This document shows, one piece after another, positions 36,110 through 48,224 of a stretch of 64,000 bases of DNA. The stretch is taken from assembly GCA_950295325.1 (NCBI GenBank), contig OX485807.1, positions 34,874,440 to 34,938,439 on the forward strand. Direction: 5' to 3'. Under the pieces are notes generated by a model. The model did no database searches. It was given only the letters and a program-made list of their open reading frames with translations, and was not told the DNA's origin. Made by a program: the position numbers and the translations under genes. Origin of the DNA: Polytrichum commune. Its lineage: Eukaryota > Streptophyta > Polytrichopsida > Polytrichales > Polytrichaceae. Position 1 is the stretch's first letter, and every line of letters begins with the position of its first letter.

Positions 36110-38470
36110 AGCTACCCCAACTTGAGAAACTTAATTTTACTCTATGTCCTCTTTGGATCAAAGGAGTATGTCATTTGCTTTGAAGCACAATGACACCTAA
36201 ATGCTCTATTTCCTAAGGGATTTTTTGCACGAGCTAATTGTTTCATCTTCAATAACTTCAAGACAATGGGGATGCTAGGCTTTTTGTTTGATGATTTAGT
36301 GACACATTGCAACATCACATTCTTTGTGCTCTCAATGGGGTCGGTTTCATGCAAGTACTTGATCTTATACTTTCCATCTTCTTCTATGTTTTCCGTTATC
36401 ATGGGTCATTTGTACAATTCTTGGCTACATGGTTAATAGTTGATAGTTGTGGTTGAATACTCTTTGTGAACCCGTCTTAGCCCACTCACGCTTCACAATG
36501 TCCTGCAAGTTGTTGATATGCATCCAAACACTAAAAAATCAATGAAGAAGGTGATTTATAAATTCGCAAGTCCAAGGTCAACCTTTACAACTCTGCCATT
36601 GTTAAGTTGTGATCTAATCACATTGATAATCCACTTATTGAATTTTCTTTTGAAAGTATGCTTTAATGGCCTTTGTAATATCACATCAGTTGGTTGCAAT
36701 TTAGACGTACAACTTGCAAGGATGTAAAGTAGGCAAATCCACGGATAATCCTTCACCATCTCATGAAATTGTGCACCTAGTTGGATGCTCAAACAATTTA
36801 CTAATCATATCAACTTACGATCTAACAATAGATCCATAGATTTGCACTGTGATTCATAATATGGCAACAAGATCTTCTCTATGAATGCTTAGATTTTTCT
36901 TGGGTGGACCAATGGTTGCATGAATTTGCGAAGGAAAAACTTGTTTGTATCCATTTCTCTCGCCCAACACTTGCAGGTAGAAGTGATTGCACTATTGTTC
37001 CGGTGCTCATTACTTGAAAAGGTAGGGGCATTATGTTGGCAGTTGTCAGTACAACCACTATGACTTGTCTCGTATCATCCATTCCTAAAATATCTACATG
37101 TTTTGCACCCCTAGTCTCCCATGTTCTTTCACCACCGGTTGGAACAATATGTAGACCAATTTGATATGTATTTACAATCAATTTGGTTGGAATGGAATAG
37201 AGTTTAACCAAATATGCTACATACATTGCCATGCATATTCTTTGATGCTCCCAATTGGATAGTAACTTTGAAGCTAATGTAGTGAATTTTCATTACAACC
37301 AGGTGAGATTTGTTTGTAGGAACAAATGCGTCAATCGTAAGGTTACTCAAGATCTTATTGGCTACCCTACATCCGCAAGAAGTTGAGGTTCTCTATGTCC
37401 AATTATATCTTGAATTATAGGTTGCACTAATGGAGCATTCAAAGGTTGTCCTTCTGCATGAATTCATTTGAGGACCTCACATATCTCATCCTGCAGTTAT
37501 GGATGCTTCTCTATAATTGTCAAGTGGTTATTCTCTAACAAAGATGTTGTTCCCTTAATAATGGCTTGTCAAAAGTTCTCTTTATGAACTCCTTGTGGTG
37601 TAAACCACTCAGCCAATGACCCACAAGAAAGCTTGCAGGCCTTGGACAACTGCCAAAATAACTATAGTTGATTAGATTTTTTTTCAATACATTTTAGGGA
37701 ACAACTACAATTAACCAAAAAAATTTCAAACCGATTTGAGGAACAACTATAGTTACTAGAAAAAATTAAGACCAGATTCAAGAACAACTATAGTTAACTA
37801 TCGTTAAAATCGCGTCTTGATTTGTTTCAATTGAGGTCTTTAATATGCTTGGGTCACTGAGGATCATTAAGAAGGGCATGTATATGATCACTCACAATGT
37901 TGGGCTCTAAAACAACCTCCACGTACACCACCAACACAAATAACAAGCTACTACCACTACAACACTACAACATAATTCCGTTAACAACTTGCGCTCAATT
38001 TTAGTTAACTATATTTTCTGGGAGACTGAATTTAGAAAAACTATAGTTAACTACATTTTTTGGCAAGTCAAATCGCGAACAACTATAATTACGAAAGTCA
38101 ACTAGTTAACTAATAGTTGAATGAGTTGGTTAGTTGTGCAAGGTTTGAAAGCTTGTCACATAGGCTATAAATCTATCTAGGGGTCTTATGGTATGCTCTC
38201 AAGAGTTGAGAGCAATTGGAAGGCTTCGATGTCGTGTGGCTGAAACATAGATCGGTGGCCACAAATTTGCATCAAACCAATTTGTATATGTGCCCCTCTT
38301 GAGTTTCTTCTTTTTAACATTCGAATTGTCGTGGACATCTTCCTCTTTGATATCAATGACAATAAAACAACCTTCATGTGGATATCTTTGGCGTTAGCCG
38401 CAACTCTTTGTAGATCGTGATCAACAATTGTCACCCGCTCAAATATTGTTGTCAAGACCATCTATTTTGG
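36110..38470 (-). mobile_element. pogo-like (DDE_1) DNA transposon relic
   Basis: A decayed transposase gene reads from about 38460 down to 36140. Recognisable blocks in order: a Trp-rich N-terminal segment near 38200-38300 (NWFDANLWPPIY), then CGSLAEWFTPQG (37600-37650), a long helical region (37380-37560), the IVPTGGERTW...GAKHVDILG core (37050-37150), CTSKLQPTDV..QRPLKH (36650-36730) and KREWAKTG (36480). This order matches the DDE_1 domain of pogo/Tigger-type elements. The first catalytic position appears lost (Tyr where N-x-D-Q-T-G is expected). Several frame changes and stops separate the blocks. A 512-base hAT-like element interrupts it at 37636-38147. Outer inverted repeats were not identified. 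Confidence 0.8.
37636..38147. mobile_element. hAT-like MITE nested in the pogo relic
   Basis: This 512-base non-coding element is flanked by a perfect 8-base target duplication, AAAGCTTG, at 37628-37635 and 38148-38155. Its ends are imperfect inverted repeats: CAGGCCTTGGACAACTGCC on the left and CAAACCTTGCACAACTAACC on the right, complemented. Clusters of the palindromic motif AACTATAGTTAACTA lie near both ends, like the subterminal transposase-binding arrays of hAT elements. The insertion splits the pogo reading frame beside the KLS codons, which are duplicated as part of the target site. Confidence 0.87.
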
Positions 38471-39039
38471 AGCCATCCATTGTCCCCGCCACAGCTCAAT
38501 CACACTTAGAATCTTACACATTTTGAAGATACACAATTACCTATTTTGAAGAGACCTCCCCATAATTTGTTTGTGTCTTAATCCGCTGACTTTGTGACTG
38601 ACCAAGCCTCAAGTGCTTGAATCCACCTAACTTTTCATGGTGGATTTAAGCTCATTCTAAATAAACCCACCGTCTCAATCCCATTCTAGGATCCTCAGAC
38701 ATATTACGATGCTTCTAAATTACAACCTAGCCCTGTGATCAAACATTAGGCTAACATGCTTACAGTCATGCCGAAACCTAGCTATGGGCGTTACTCTTTT
38801 CTTTTCTTACAACCTAGCAACAAAGATGAACTCCACCAAAGCAAGTGATCCAAGAGTTTGAAGCCCATGTTTTACATTACAATTAGGGTTTAGTAATAGA
38901 ATCGTGAACCACAGATTTACCATATATAGGTTCTACGATGCCTTCAAAGCAGGAAAAGTGCAACTTGCACACTTTGCATCCTGGTTAATTTACAACATCC
39001 TCGATTCTGTAATAGCAACCTAAAGGACATTACAAGTTA

Positions 39040-40690
39040 AGTTAAAACACGCGCCCTTCCGACTCGTGAACGAAGTCATCATGTGAGGACTTTTGGCGTT
39101 TAGGAGCCAGTGACATGAGGTATGGAGTGATCGAATCCATAGTCCTTGAGAATCTGGTGGGCCTGGGGTACCATGTCCTGTGGGACTCGGATCCTTTTGC
39201 ATCGGGAAAGGTTTTCGAAATAAAGCTCAAAATGGTTTCAGCTGTGTGAGTGAGTGAGAGAGAGAGGGCCTACATTTGTTGACTACATCTGCAATAATTG
39301 GTTGGATTTGTTGCTCTCCCAGCTCGAAATTTGGATGGATACAAAATGACAAATTCTGCAAGTGTGGAAATGCGTCACTTGATTGAGAAAATGCTGAGTG
39401 CGTGGATTTAAGCTGCATGATACTCATAAACACTTTTAGTTTTCGACATCCTCAGCACAAAGTATCACACACTTTAGCTTCAACAGTCAAAATCGTTGTT
39501 TCTGGGGGTTTTGTTGCCCACCGTCTACCATGAGGTTGCGGTAAAAACCTGCCCCCCTGTATTTATTCATCCTAATTCAATCTCACTAGACTAATCTGGA
39601 GTGTCTAATCTCAACTTAGGTGGTAATTTGGATAATAATAGCAATCTTGGGCTCTACATAGCAATTGACATATTCACCCTCAGCCTTGGTAGGTGTTACA
39701 CAAAATATCACACCTAGATTTGGATGTGAGGTATATGGGTCTTATGTGGTCACTCTTCTTAGGGCCATGCCACACGTCCCGATTGTAAGGTATGCGGGTG
39801 TTATTCAGTTACTTTTCTTAATCTGCCATCTATTTTTGATTGGTGTGTGGTTAGGTGAGAATCAAAAAGCACAAACACCATAAAGACACATGTTTTTGAA
39901 GAGATCGGACTGTATCTTCAAGTTTTATTAACTTCTCCACAATCAGTAATGAATATACTTGGGAGGACATGTGCATTTAGTTAGGGAATCGACAAACATG
40001 CACTTTCAATAACCATAACTAAATAAGGGGAGGTCCAATTTTCAATCCGGTTTTAGTTGATGTTTAATCGTAAATGTGCTAAACACGTTCCAAGATGTAA
40101 ATCTGATCAATAGAAGATGGAGAACAAGAAAAAACGAGCCACTTCACACCTGCATACCTTTGACGTGTGTTTACAACTACGTACTTACCTGGTGTTTGAG
40201 ATGGCCAGAAACTAAGCCAAGTTTTCATGTGTGTAGAGTTTTCCTTGGGTTGCTCTGTGCTCCTAAGTCCAAGCACAAACTGAAGCACTAGTTTTGAGCT
40301 CCAGGTTCTCATCAGTGTATGGTCCTTAAGCAAATTATGGCGATCTGGGGGGCTCATCAATTAAACATTCTTCGAATTTTGATGAGTACTCGCAATTAAT
40401 GTGTGGTGAACGTGATTGGGGGCAATTTTCAGTGTCTATGGGGTGTGTGCTTCAATAATGCTCCTTGCTTGTTGAATCAGTCTTTCCCTGAATGCTGGAA
40501 GTCATTTTGTATTGAATGTTCAGAGAACTAGAAATAAATGCACATGTAATCATAGATTCAACTGAAATGTGTGCGAATTCGATGTCATGGTCTTTGTAAC
40601 TTGACCTTTTCTCTCCACAAAGTTCTAAAAATTTCAGGAAAGCTGATGTTATTTGTGTTCCTCGAGAGGCCCACTTTGGATTGCACACCA
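39040..40690 (-). other. possible exons of an unrecognised gene
   Basis: This part of the - strand is richer in G+C than the surroundings and free of the window's repeat families. An open stretch ends in a perfect donor CAG|GTAAGT (exon edge at 40189). A pyrimidine-rich acceptor (CTCACTCACACAG, exon edge at 39241) opens a stretch with an uninterrupted frame to a stop near 39045, ending KRQKSSHDDFVHESEGRVF; a second frame ends HQILKDYGFDHSIPHVTGS. Which frame is real is undecided, and no domain was recognised. Confidence 0.22.
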
Positions 40691-40699
40691 GTTCTGGGA

Positions 40700-41349
40700 A
40701 AGACTGTCATGGCTAGTTGAGTAGAGGATCCTTGAACGAGTTCTGGTTTGATGATTGGGCCATTTCTGAAGAATACTTTTGAGTAAGGTGAATTTTTGTC
40801 ACTGAGACCCTACATACTCTAATGTAACGTATGTATTTATGTAAATTTCACTCTGTATAGAACCAACATTCGAAATAACCAGTACTCTGATATCCACAGC
40901 CTCCAGTCCAAGAAGTGTTGAGGCCTTTACATTTTTTCAACGGGGATTGTTAAACTGACCACACACTGGTCAAAACGCCCATAGTCAATATGTAAAGTGT
41001 CGACTAGGCTTTGACGTGTCATCCAAGTTGGCCATGTTTATCAATCCTAACAAAGAGCCGATACCTCGCTCCTCTTCATGTGAGTGGCGAAAAATCAAAT
41101 TTTGATAGGTCAACGCAACGTAACATGTGTTTGTGGTTGTTTTAACAAACTACGTGGTTGATTTAACAATCCCCTTTTTTAACATGTGCCCCTCATGTCT
41201 CTAGCCAAACACAAGCAAGATGACATCAAGGAAGGGACACATAAGTACAAATAACAAATCATAACCGCCTACACATGGAATTGTTAGAGTGCGAGGAGAC
41301 ACTTATAGTAGGCAACCCTTTTTCGGTTTTTCTTTTCTTAATCAAACGC
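40700..41349. other. no gene recognised
   Basis: Nothing beyond short frames. Confidence 0.5.
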
Positions 41350-41628
41350 CTACATTGAATTGGTATGTGGGTAGGTGTGCTCCAAGAATGGATACCAAAC
41401 CCACATGTGTTTATAAGAGCTTTGCATGTTCAAAACACGATAACCAATTCTAGCTTCAATAATCAACATAATTGGGGTCCTATATGACCACCTAATGAAC
41501 ATGAAGATCTTCAATTTGTTCAGAAAAAAATCCAAAGAACATATTCATATGAGCTCCAAGAATTATGACGAAAGTGGCTACAACCTTGATTTGGATTTCC
41601 TAACCATCTCGTACTAAAAGCCTGTTTC
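41350..41628 (-). repeat. dispersed repeat R330, inverted copy
   Basis: On the complementary strand it carries AAATCCAAATCAAGGTTGTA, CATATGAATATG, TTCATTAGGTGGTCATATAG, ATTATTGAAGCTAGAATTGG and the CACATGTG...GGAGCACACCTACCCA end. It aligns with the 7.2 and 56.3 kb copies over nearly their full length. Confidence 0.7.
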
Positions 41629-41629
41629 A

Positions 41630-43079
41630 TATCCTAGAAGAAGTGGGCTAATCGGAAGAAAAAAAATTACCATTTAAGACCCATCTACCTTATTCCAGAA
41701 ACCTACTAGTCCATACATCTATCTACTAGTCAAGCTTTGTTGCGAGGTAGTTCTGCAAGCAGCCTCTCAGAATTATTGCTTGCAATGTAATGTGGCTGCG
41801 ACATGGAGAAGATGAAAAATGCAAGAAGGTAATTATCTTCTTTACATCACAGACTTAATAGCCATTTCTCGTCAAGGTGAGCTAGAGCATTTTGAACAAC
41901 CACACCTCTTCAAAGCTGAATTTGAAACTACAAGAGACCAGTCGCAAATCACTCCAAAACAACAGAAACTTCAGGTGCTTCAGGTGCTTCAGGTGCTTCT
42001 GATCTAACAAGGCAGAAACATCAACAAATCAATCTAAACTCCCACTCGAGATCATGTCTCATTGCTTGTCTGGAAGATGTGGCCACCAAGGATTTTGCGA
42101 GTTCTCATTGCATCGGATTGTTGAATAAGCCACATTGTTCACTTGGGGCGGCATTATTTCATCCGAGCATCGCTCAAAACATAATCGAGTTTTTGTAGTG
42201 TTGACCATCTCAGATCTTGTTGATGTGTCATGACCTCATTGGACACAAGCACAATATATATAGACTGTAGCGAGCGAGCCTCATGACATGATTAGCGTTG
42301 TGCTTGATATTGTACATGTGTCATCCTAATATGGGTTTTTATTAGGACTCTTCGTTTACAATAACTAGAAAACATTGCTTAGAACATATTACTTGAGATC
42401 AATTTTGCAATTTCAGATCCCAACATGCTCTTCGGGTGGTCAACAAAGTGCAATATGGAGATGAGCATGTGTAACACTAGTAAAGTTTTTTCTTTCGCTT
42501 TCAAACCTATTGCAGCTATGTAATTGTGATGTGCGGCATGGCCCTCAATTGGACATTATTTGAGTGGTTTATGGTAAAAGATTGGAGTTAAGAGGGGACA
42601 CCAAAAAGACTTGTGTTACAATGAGATTGAACAATGTGCTCTAAATAGAATAATCATTGTGGGTTAAAAGATAAATACGCTTAGGAGGGCCTATGTGATA
42701 TTTTATATAGGTAGTGAATCTTCACTTTGACTTCTCATAATGAGTGATATCTCAACTCCGATTCTGAAACTTGACATGACAGTCTTCATGGAGACAACTT
42801 GCCCAAAAATCAAGTGCATGAACAAGTGAACCACTCATTTTTATTAGGTTAAGTCCAAAGGGACTCATGCCCATGCCATGCCAAAACAGCTAAATAAATG
42901 AGGTTGTTCACCTAATTTATAGCATCATTAAGCCTCGACAAATTGCAACATGGGGAAAGACATGATGTGTTATCCATGTCACTCACTTTGACTGTTCTCA
43001 ACTCTCAATGCAACACTGGTCACTTGGGCTTCAACACAAGTGAAATGATCAAATCTGTTATCCATTGTGGGCAAATATA
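41630..43079. other. no gene recognised
   Basis: A short run of three CTTCAGGTG units is at 41970-41999. An inverted R330 fragment is at 42555-42650. Otherwise nothing is identifiable. Confidence 0.5.
42555..42650 (-). repeat. dispersed repeat R330, inverted fragment
   Basis: ACACCAAAAAGACTTGTGTT, GAGATTGAACAATGTGCTC is the complement of the middle-right part of the family. Matching inverted fragments occur at 39843-39915, 49545-49640 and 62380-62500. Confidence 0.5.
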
Positions 43080-44170
43080 AATTCCAATTGAGCACACATA
43101 TTTGATCACTTGATTTTACTCCATGACAACCAAGCTTGTCCATCTCCAGGAATACACATAAATGATGACCTCAAGAATTTAGATGACTTGGGGCTTCGTG
43201 ACCATCGATTAAGGGTTAAATCAAGCTCCCTTGTTCAAATTATTTGTCTGTTCAAACAGAAAAGAATTCGAATCCACTGGCAAGAGAGAGACACCTTTCA
43301 TGCCAATACTTGACAAACTCACTGCTAAGTCCTGGTTCTTCACAAACTTCAAGTGGAAGCATGACAATGGAATCAAAGAAAAGTTATTGTTCCAGCCAAT
43401 GGTTGCATTTAATTGAAAGGCTGATGTTTTCCCAATCTCAACAACAGTCAATAACTTACATCGAACAAAAGTTCAAGGAAACAATGACTTTCCTATGAAA
43501 CATGGGAATCTCTAGAACTCTGTTATGAAGCGATCAGTTGTAAAAGGGATTTTAGGAACATTTCCTATGCAACGTAAAATTTAGTGGGTGTTTTGAGAAT
43601 TCGGTCAGGCGAATAATGTCCTTTTGAACAAGGCTTTTTCAAGCACAAGCTTCACAGACTCCAACACCACCATGTCTTAAACCATCACTTTACAAGGAGA
43701 CTTGGGCCTATGGATAGTCATGAAGCTCGCTCAGTGTGCTCATAGGAAACAATTGATACGTACAAAAAATATTATATTGCCTAAAATCTTGACTAAGAAA
43801 GTGCTCATCAAGATTTTCTTTTCCCTCATTTCGTTTAGGTTAAGAGAGTTTGAACACATGCTTGAAAGATACAAAATAAATATGAAGTGAGAACTGGAAG
43901 TGGTTGACCTGAAGAAAGATGATATATGCAATTTGGTCTCCATTTCAGAAATAGAGAAATTGAATGTGGGATTCTCAAGTGCAGCTTTATCTTGGCCTTA
44001 TTCAATGGACCGTGTCCTATGTGACTTTTAAGGGCCATGTCAACATTCCTTTGGTTAATTTTGGGTTAAATAACATTGAAACGTTGGTTCAAAGTCACCT
44101 AGGGTATACATATTCCATTTAATGGATGTGTCCATAGAAATCCCACATTTTGTAGTTGGCGTGAGTGGCA
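43080..44170 (+). pseudogene. unidentified decayed coding stretch
   Basis: Protein-like segments follow each other on the + strand over about 1.1 kb, for example KRETPFMPILDKLTAKSWF (near 43280-43335), KHDNGIKEKLLFQPMVAF (near 43360-43412), FSLISFRLREFEHMLERYK (near 43820-43875) and SISEIEKLNVGFSSAALSW (near 43940-43995). The order suggests one ancient protein. I do not recognise the family and cannot say whether it was a host gene or an element. It is broken in several places. Confidence 0.35.
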
Positions 44171-44869
44171 GATGATCAGCGTACAAGAATGACCAAGACT
44201 GATATGAGCATCAGAGGACGCTCTCTCCGAATGAGCTAATCAAAATAGAACAGTGCATCAAAACAGAAGTCTTGCAAATTCTCTGAAGTTGTGTATTTAT
44301 TCCATACTCCACCAATTTACAGGTTCACCCAAATTCCTCAAAGCCAATCTATTAGTCTCTTAAATTCCTCTGATCACCTTAGAGCAAGCCCACCGGTTGT
44401 TGTATCCATATCCACAAATCCTCTTGCATCCATCCAATTTTTGCTTTGTGGGTCGATGTGGATGCACATGTTGCAATATCCTTATCTGCATTTGGGGAAA
44501 ACTTCACTGATTTCATATTGTCTTGCAAAAAGCCATGGTCGAGAACTCATCAATTCAAGTAGCAGCGCCCAATTCACCTCCAACAATCTTCCTCTTCTTC
44601 TCCCGAGCCTCGACTAGTCTCTACCTTCCAGTGCCAATGCTGCTCCAACAATCTTCTTCTTGTAAGTCTGTATGCAAGGTAGATGGGCCTTATTAGGTTA
44701 CTTTTGTTGTTTTGTAATTATAATACTTGGATTCATGAGGTTGAAGTTTATGTACATCTGTGCACATGTAGATGAAGAAGCTAGGATCAATCCTAGAAAG
44801 TCTTTGAACTCAAATTGAATTGTTGTGGACTCTCAAAGTCCATCGACAATGAACCATAAGAAGGCCACA

Positions 44870-45055
44870 TAGGTGCCCTCAAATTTTGTTGACTATATTG
44901 AGCCTAGAATGTTAACAAAGTTTGAGCACATAATCCAATCTCTTTTGAAGAAATGTCATTTTGGTGTTTGTTCTTAGATCTGCACCTAACCATCTTCCAC
45001 TCAAATGTGGGTGCCTGATTAAGATAAGTAACCGAAATAGGCCCGCTTACCTTAG
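44870..45055 (+). repeat. dispersed repeat R330, right half
   Basis: Begins at the TTGAGCCTAGAATG marker and runs through GAGCACATAATCCAATCTC to GTAACCGAAATAGGCCCGCT. The left half is missing here; a separate left-half fragment lies at 46968-47040 (GATGAGCAAATCCAAATCG). Confidence 0.65.
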
Positions 45056-45139
45056 TCGTGACGTTTCTGATTATGACATGGACTTGGCTCCCTGAAAGCC
45101 TGCAAGCTGTGATCTCAAGTTTATCGTAGTGTTTTCTTC

Positions 45140-45760
45140 ACACTACGAGAACATGATTGTTACCTCCTTATACCATTGATTCATCAATTGATATCATGTT
45201 TTCAAAACCTGAAGTTGCACCTCTAGTTTTTAATGTTGATGAAAACAATTTCTTTATCAATGTAGAGAATGCAGATGACATCAAACTATAGCACCCTAAT
45301 ACTGTGGTACCTTATCAATTTAGTAGGCACTTTGCTTGCCGAATCGATTTTAATTCATGGGAAATCCACTCTACAAAATTTGTTAACAAATAATTAATTG
45401 ACGCGTGACACCATCACTCGTGAAAATAATCATTTCGAGACATTTTGTGCCAAAACTAAAAGGCACAAATCCAGTAAATTGAGAACTATTCTCTGCCAAT
45501 GATGGGCAGCAGAAATAGTAAAGAAAACAGATGTAGTAGCTATTCGCAAAGAAGTATTAAATCTATGATTTGGAGTTGATGAACAACAATTCAAGAATAA
45601 ATTACAACTGAGGAGGGAAATAAATTCACAACCCGAGACAATCCATATAAGCCAGAATCGGATTTGGAAATAGCAAATGATGCTGGAGACAAGTTGCAAG
45701 TTCGCAAATTTTTTTGAACCACAAACCATTTGAATTGCTGGTGACCTATACTAGTAGGAA
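45140..45760 (+). pseudogene. unidentified decayed coding stretch
   Basis: Two + frames alternate in showing protein-like sequence, for example PEVAPLVFNVDENNFFINVE near 45210-45270 and RREINSQPETIHISQNRIWK near 45615-45675, with a Lys-rich part between. It is clearly degraded. No conserved domain was recognised. It ends close to the start of repeat R5. Confidence 0.33.
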
Positions 45761-45818
45761 AAGGGGTCCTTTTAAACACGCCCCATTTGAAATATGTCAC
45801 CCAGGAGTCTCTGTGTCT

Positions 45819-46035
45819 GGGGAGATTTTGGGCAAAATTGGTCGAGATCCAAGTGTTTCTGAATCCAGTCAGATACACGTTCATATCTTTGGGATTTTCT
45901 TTTTCAACACAAAGTATATCCGATAAAAGCCTCTAAAACGATCAACGAATTACCTGAAGTTTTGAACTTGAACTGGTTATATCTCAAACTCCACTAGCTC
46001 ATCTATAGCTAGCGGTTGGCTCTCCCTGTTTGTAA
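45819..46035 (+). repeat. dispersed repeat R5, single copy
   Basis: Matches 62852-63055 and 63420-63632: GGGCAAAATTGGTCGAGATC, a Phe/Thr-rich middle, GTTTTGAACTTGAACTGG, TATCTCAAACTCCACTAG. The family also appears to include the preceding block near 45790. Confidence 0.6.
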
Positions 46036-46359
46036 ACCTAGGACCTATCGAAAAGATCACATTTGGTGTCAATGTTCGTTAAATTGATCATTCTGACATA
46101 AAGGGTGATGGTTTTGACAGGTCCTATACGATAGTGTGTCAAATGGGTCCCAAATGGACCTTGTCGGAATGTCCCCTTTTCAATGCAAGAAGATAGAAGA
46201 AGCAAAGAGCTTGTGAATCAAAGTCAGTATATATTGTCATGTCATACAGGTGATGGCTTGAGCTTTGAACCGATTGACGTGAATAAGCTACCAATTTCCA
46301 ATGTGATGTGTAAGCTCTTATGATCCACATTGCCATGGAAGCTCTTTCAATCCCTACTA

Positions 46360-46386
46360 CCTAATAAAATAAAATAAAATAAAATC
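46360..46386. repeat. AAAAT pentanucleotide repeat
   Basis: About five AATAA/AAAAT units, following the CTACTACCT word. Confidence 0.88.
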
Positions 46387-46967
46387 ACAGAGAGTTACTA
46401 CACATCAATCACCAAAGCATTCATGTTTATTGGGTTGTTGATAACCTTTCTGTCAGTACACTAAATACTCCTATTATTGTGGGCCACACTAATTTTCAAA
46501 GCACGCTATATTTTTGTCAGAAATCTAATTTGGATGATTACTTTATTTTGTGCTACTTTTGTGCTATAAGTAATATTCAACGTGTTGCTTGAAAGTCTTC
46601 ATGAAGACTTAGAGGAAGACATGGAATCTTGCACCCACATTAATCCCACCTTGACCAGAAAATTAGTGCAGCTCATGTTAATTATTTCCACGCCAATTTA
46701 CCACCCACACCAGTAGCACTACTCAGTTTAGATACTTTGAAACATAGCAAATTTTGCGGCATTGGTGGTCTAGGGGTAGAATAGTAATATTGGGTACTCA
46801 TTGAGGCTTCTTTCAACGCTTTGTGAATTGTTTAAGGCTTCTGATGTGTTGCTGACATTTTAAGCTAGCCATGTCTTTCTTGGTGCTCAGCTTTCTGCCC
46901 TTCTGATAATGCCCAAGGAAAGCGGCACGGATACGGACACTTTTAGGTCTGCACCTACTTCTCATAG

Positions 46968-47050
46968 GATATGATACATGCAATGAGTGCAAGATGATGA
47001 GCAAATCCAAATCGTTGCCTGTAGCAGTTTCCCAGATGATTAGGTATCAA
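46968..47050 (+). repeat. dispersed repeat R330, left fragment
   Basis: Carries the starting segment GTGCAAGATGATGAGCAAAT followed by CCAAATCG and GTAGCAGTTTCCC, then diverges. Confidence 0.5.
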
Positions 47051-48224
47051 ATTTCACAAAATCCCTAAATCAAGACTTGCGCATCCCATGTCCCTCTCAA
47101 GGATTGTTATCACTTTGCGTTGCGTTTTGCATTGGGACAAGAATCTATGCTGCTTGTGCACTGTGTAACAGTTCAGTATACAAGACAGGAAGAGCAACAT
47201 ACATTGTTGTCATGGTGCTTCACGGTGGCCAACAATTTCACGTAGAAGCTTTCTTTGCAATTTATATTGGAAGCATGCAAATGCAGTGTACAACATTCGG
47301 CAACAACAACATTAAGAATTAACAGGTTGTGGTTGTTGTTAACAACTGGTACACTATTTTGTCCCAACATTAGAAACGTACATGAGTTTAGTGGTATACA
47401 AAATTATACAAGTCTTTCAATACCTCGTTGCATATAGTCCACCATCTAAATGATTATACAAGTTCTATCCCCATTCTACCTCACGTATGTGCGGATGAAT
47501 GGCTCTATAAACAATCCTCCTTTTGCCCAGATCATTTGAGGATGGGTTTACATTAGTGCCCAGGTTCATCAAGCTATGGGGTCCAAAACACTTCTTAATG
47601 AACTCAAGCTTGAAATTGATTTAAAACACACTGAGAGTTCTTAAACATAGATTGCTGTGATTGTATCATATATGCAAAAGTTTTTTGAAGAAAGCAAGAA
47701 AAGGGTTAGAATTGAACATTGAGCTTTTGAGCTCAAGGAAGTGAACTTTCTTCTCAATATCGAAATCACAATAATCGTTACATGTGTTGCCTTGGATTGT
47801 GTTAATTCTGAATCATACAATGAAGGTTGCACTCGTTTACAAATCTCTAAACAGCCCCTTTGTTTCAACCCATGCAAGTCCTATGCATAGCCTGAATGCA
47901 TAAGTACAAAAAACACAATCCAAGAAGCTCTTCTTGCGCTTGATGACATCACAAACTTCTAAGTGTGAAATTTTGATGTTCTATATATGATAACACCCTC
48001 GTGGTGTATCACATGATTATGTTACAAAACACTGATTATGCTTACATGAAATCTACTTGTGCAGTATTTTAAGATGACGCATAGTATACGAAAACTAAAT
48101 AAATATCAAATTAACATGAAACTAATTGGTAACATATGACTTTAGTTGCAATATCTGATTGCTTAATCATGATAATTTTGCCTACGAAAATTTTGTGGTG
48201 GGTGATGTTCCATCAATCACGGTC

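Larger units (their letters stand above)
46036..48224. other. no gene recognised
   Basis: Apart from the AAAAT repeat and an R330 fragment nothing is identified. Confidence 0.5.

Noticed and set aside
44291-44617. 108-codon + strand frame starting MYLFHTPP
   Set aside because: Ser/Leu-rich without motifs; no splice or neighbour support, so treated as a chance frame.
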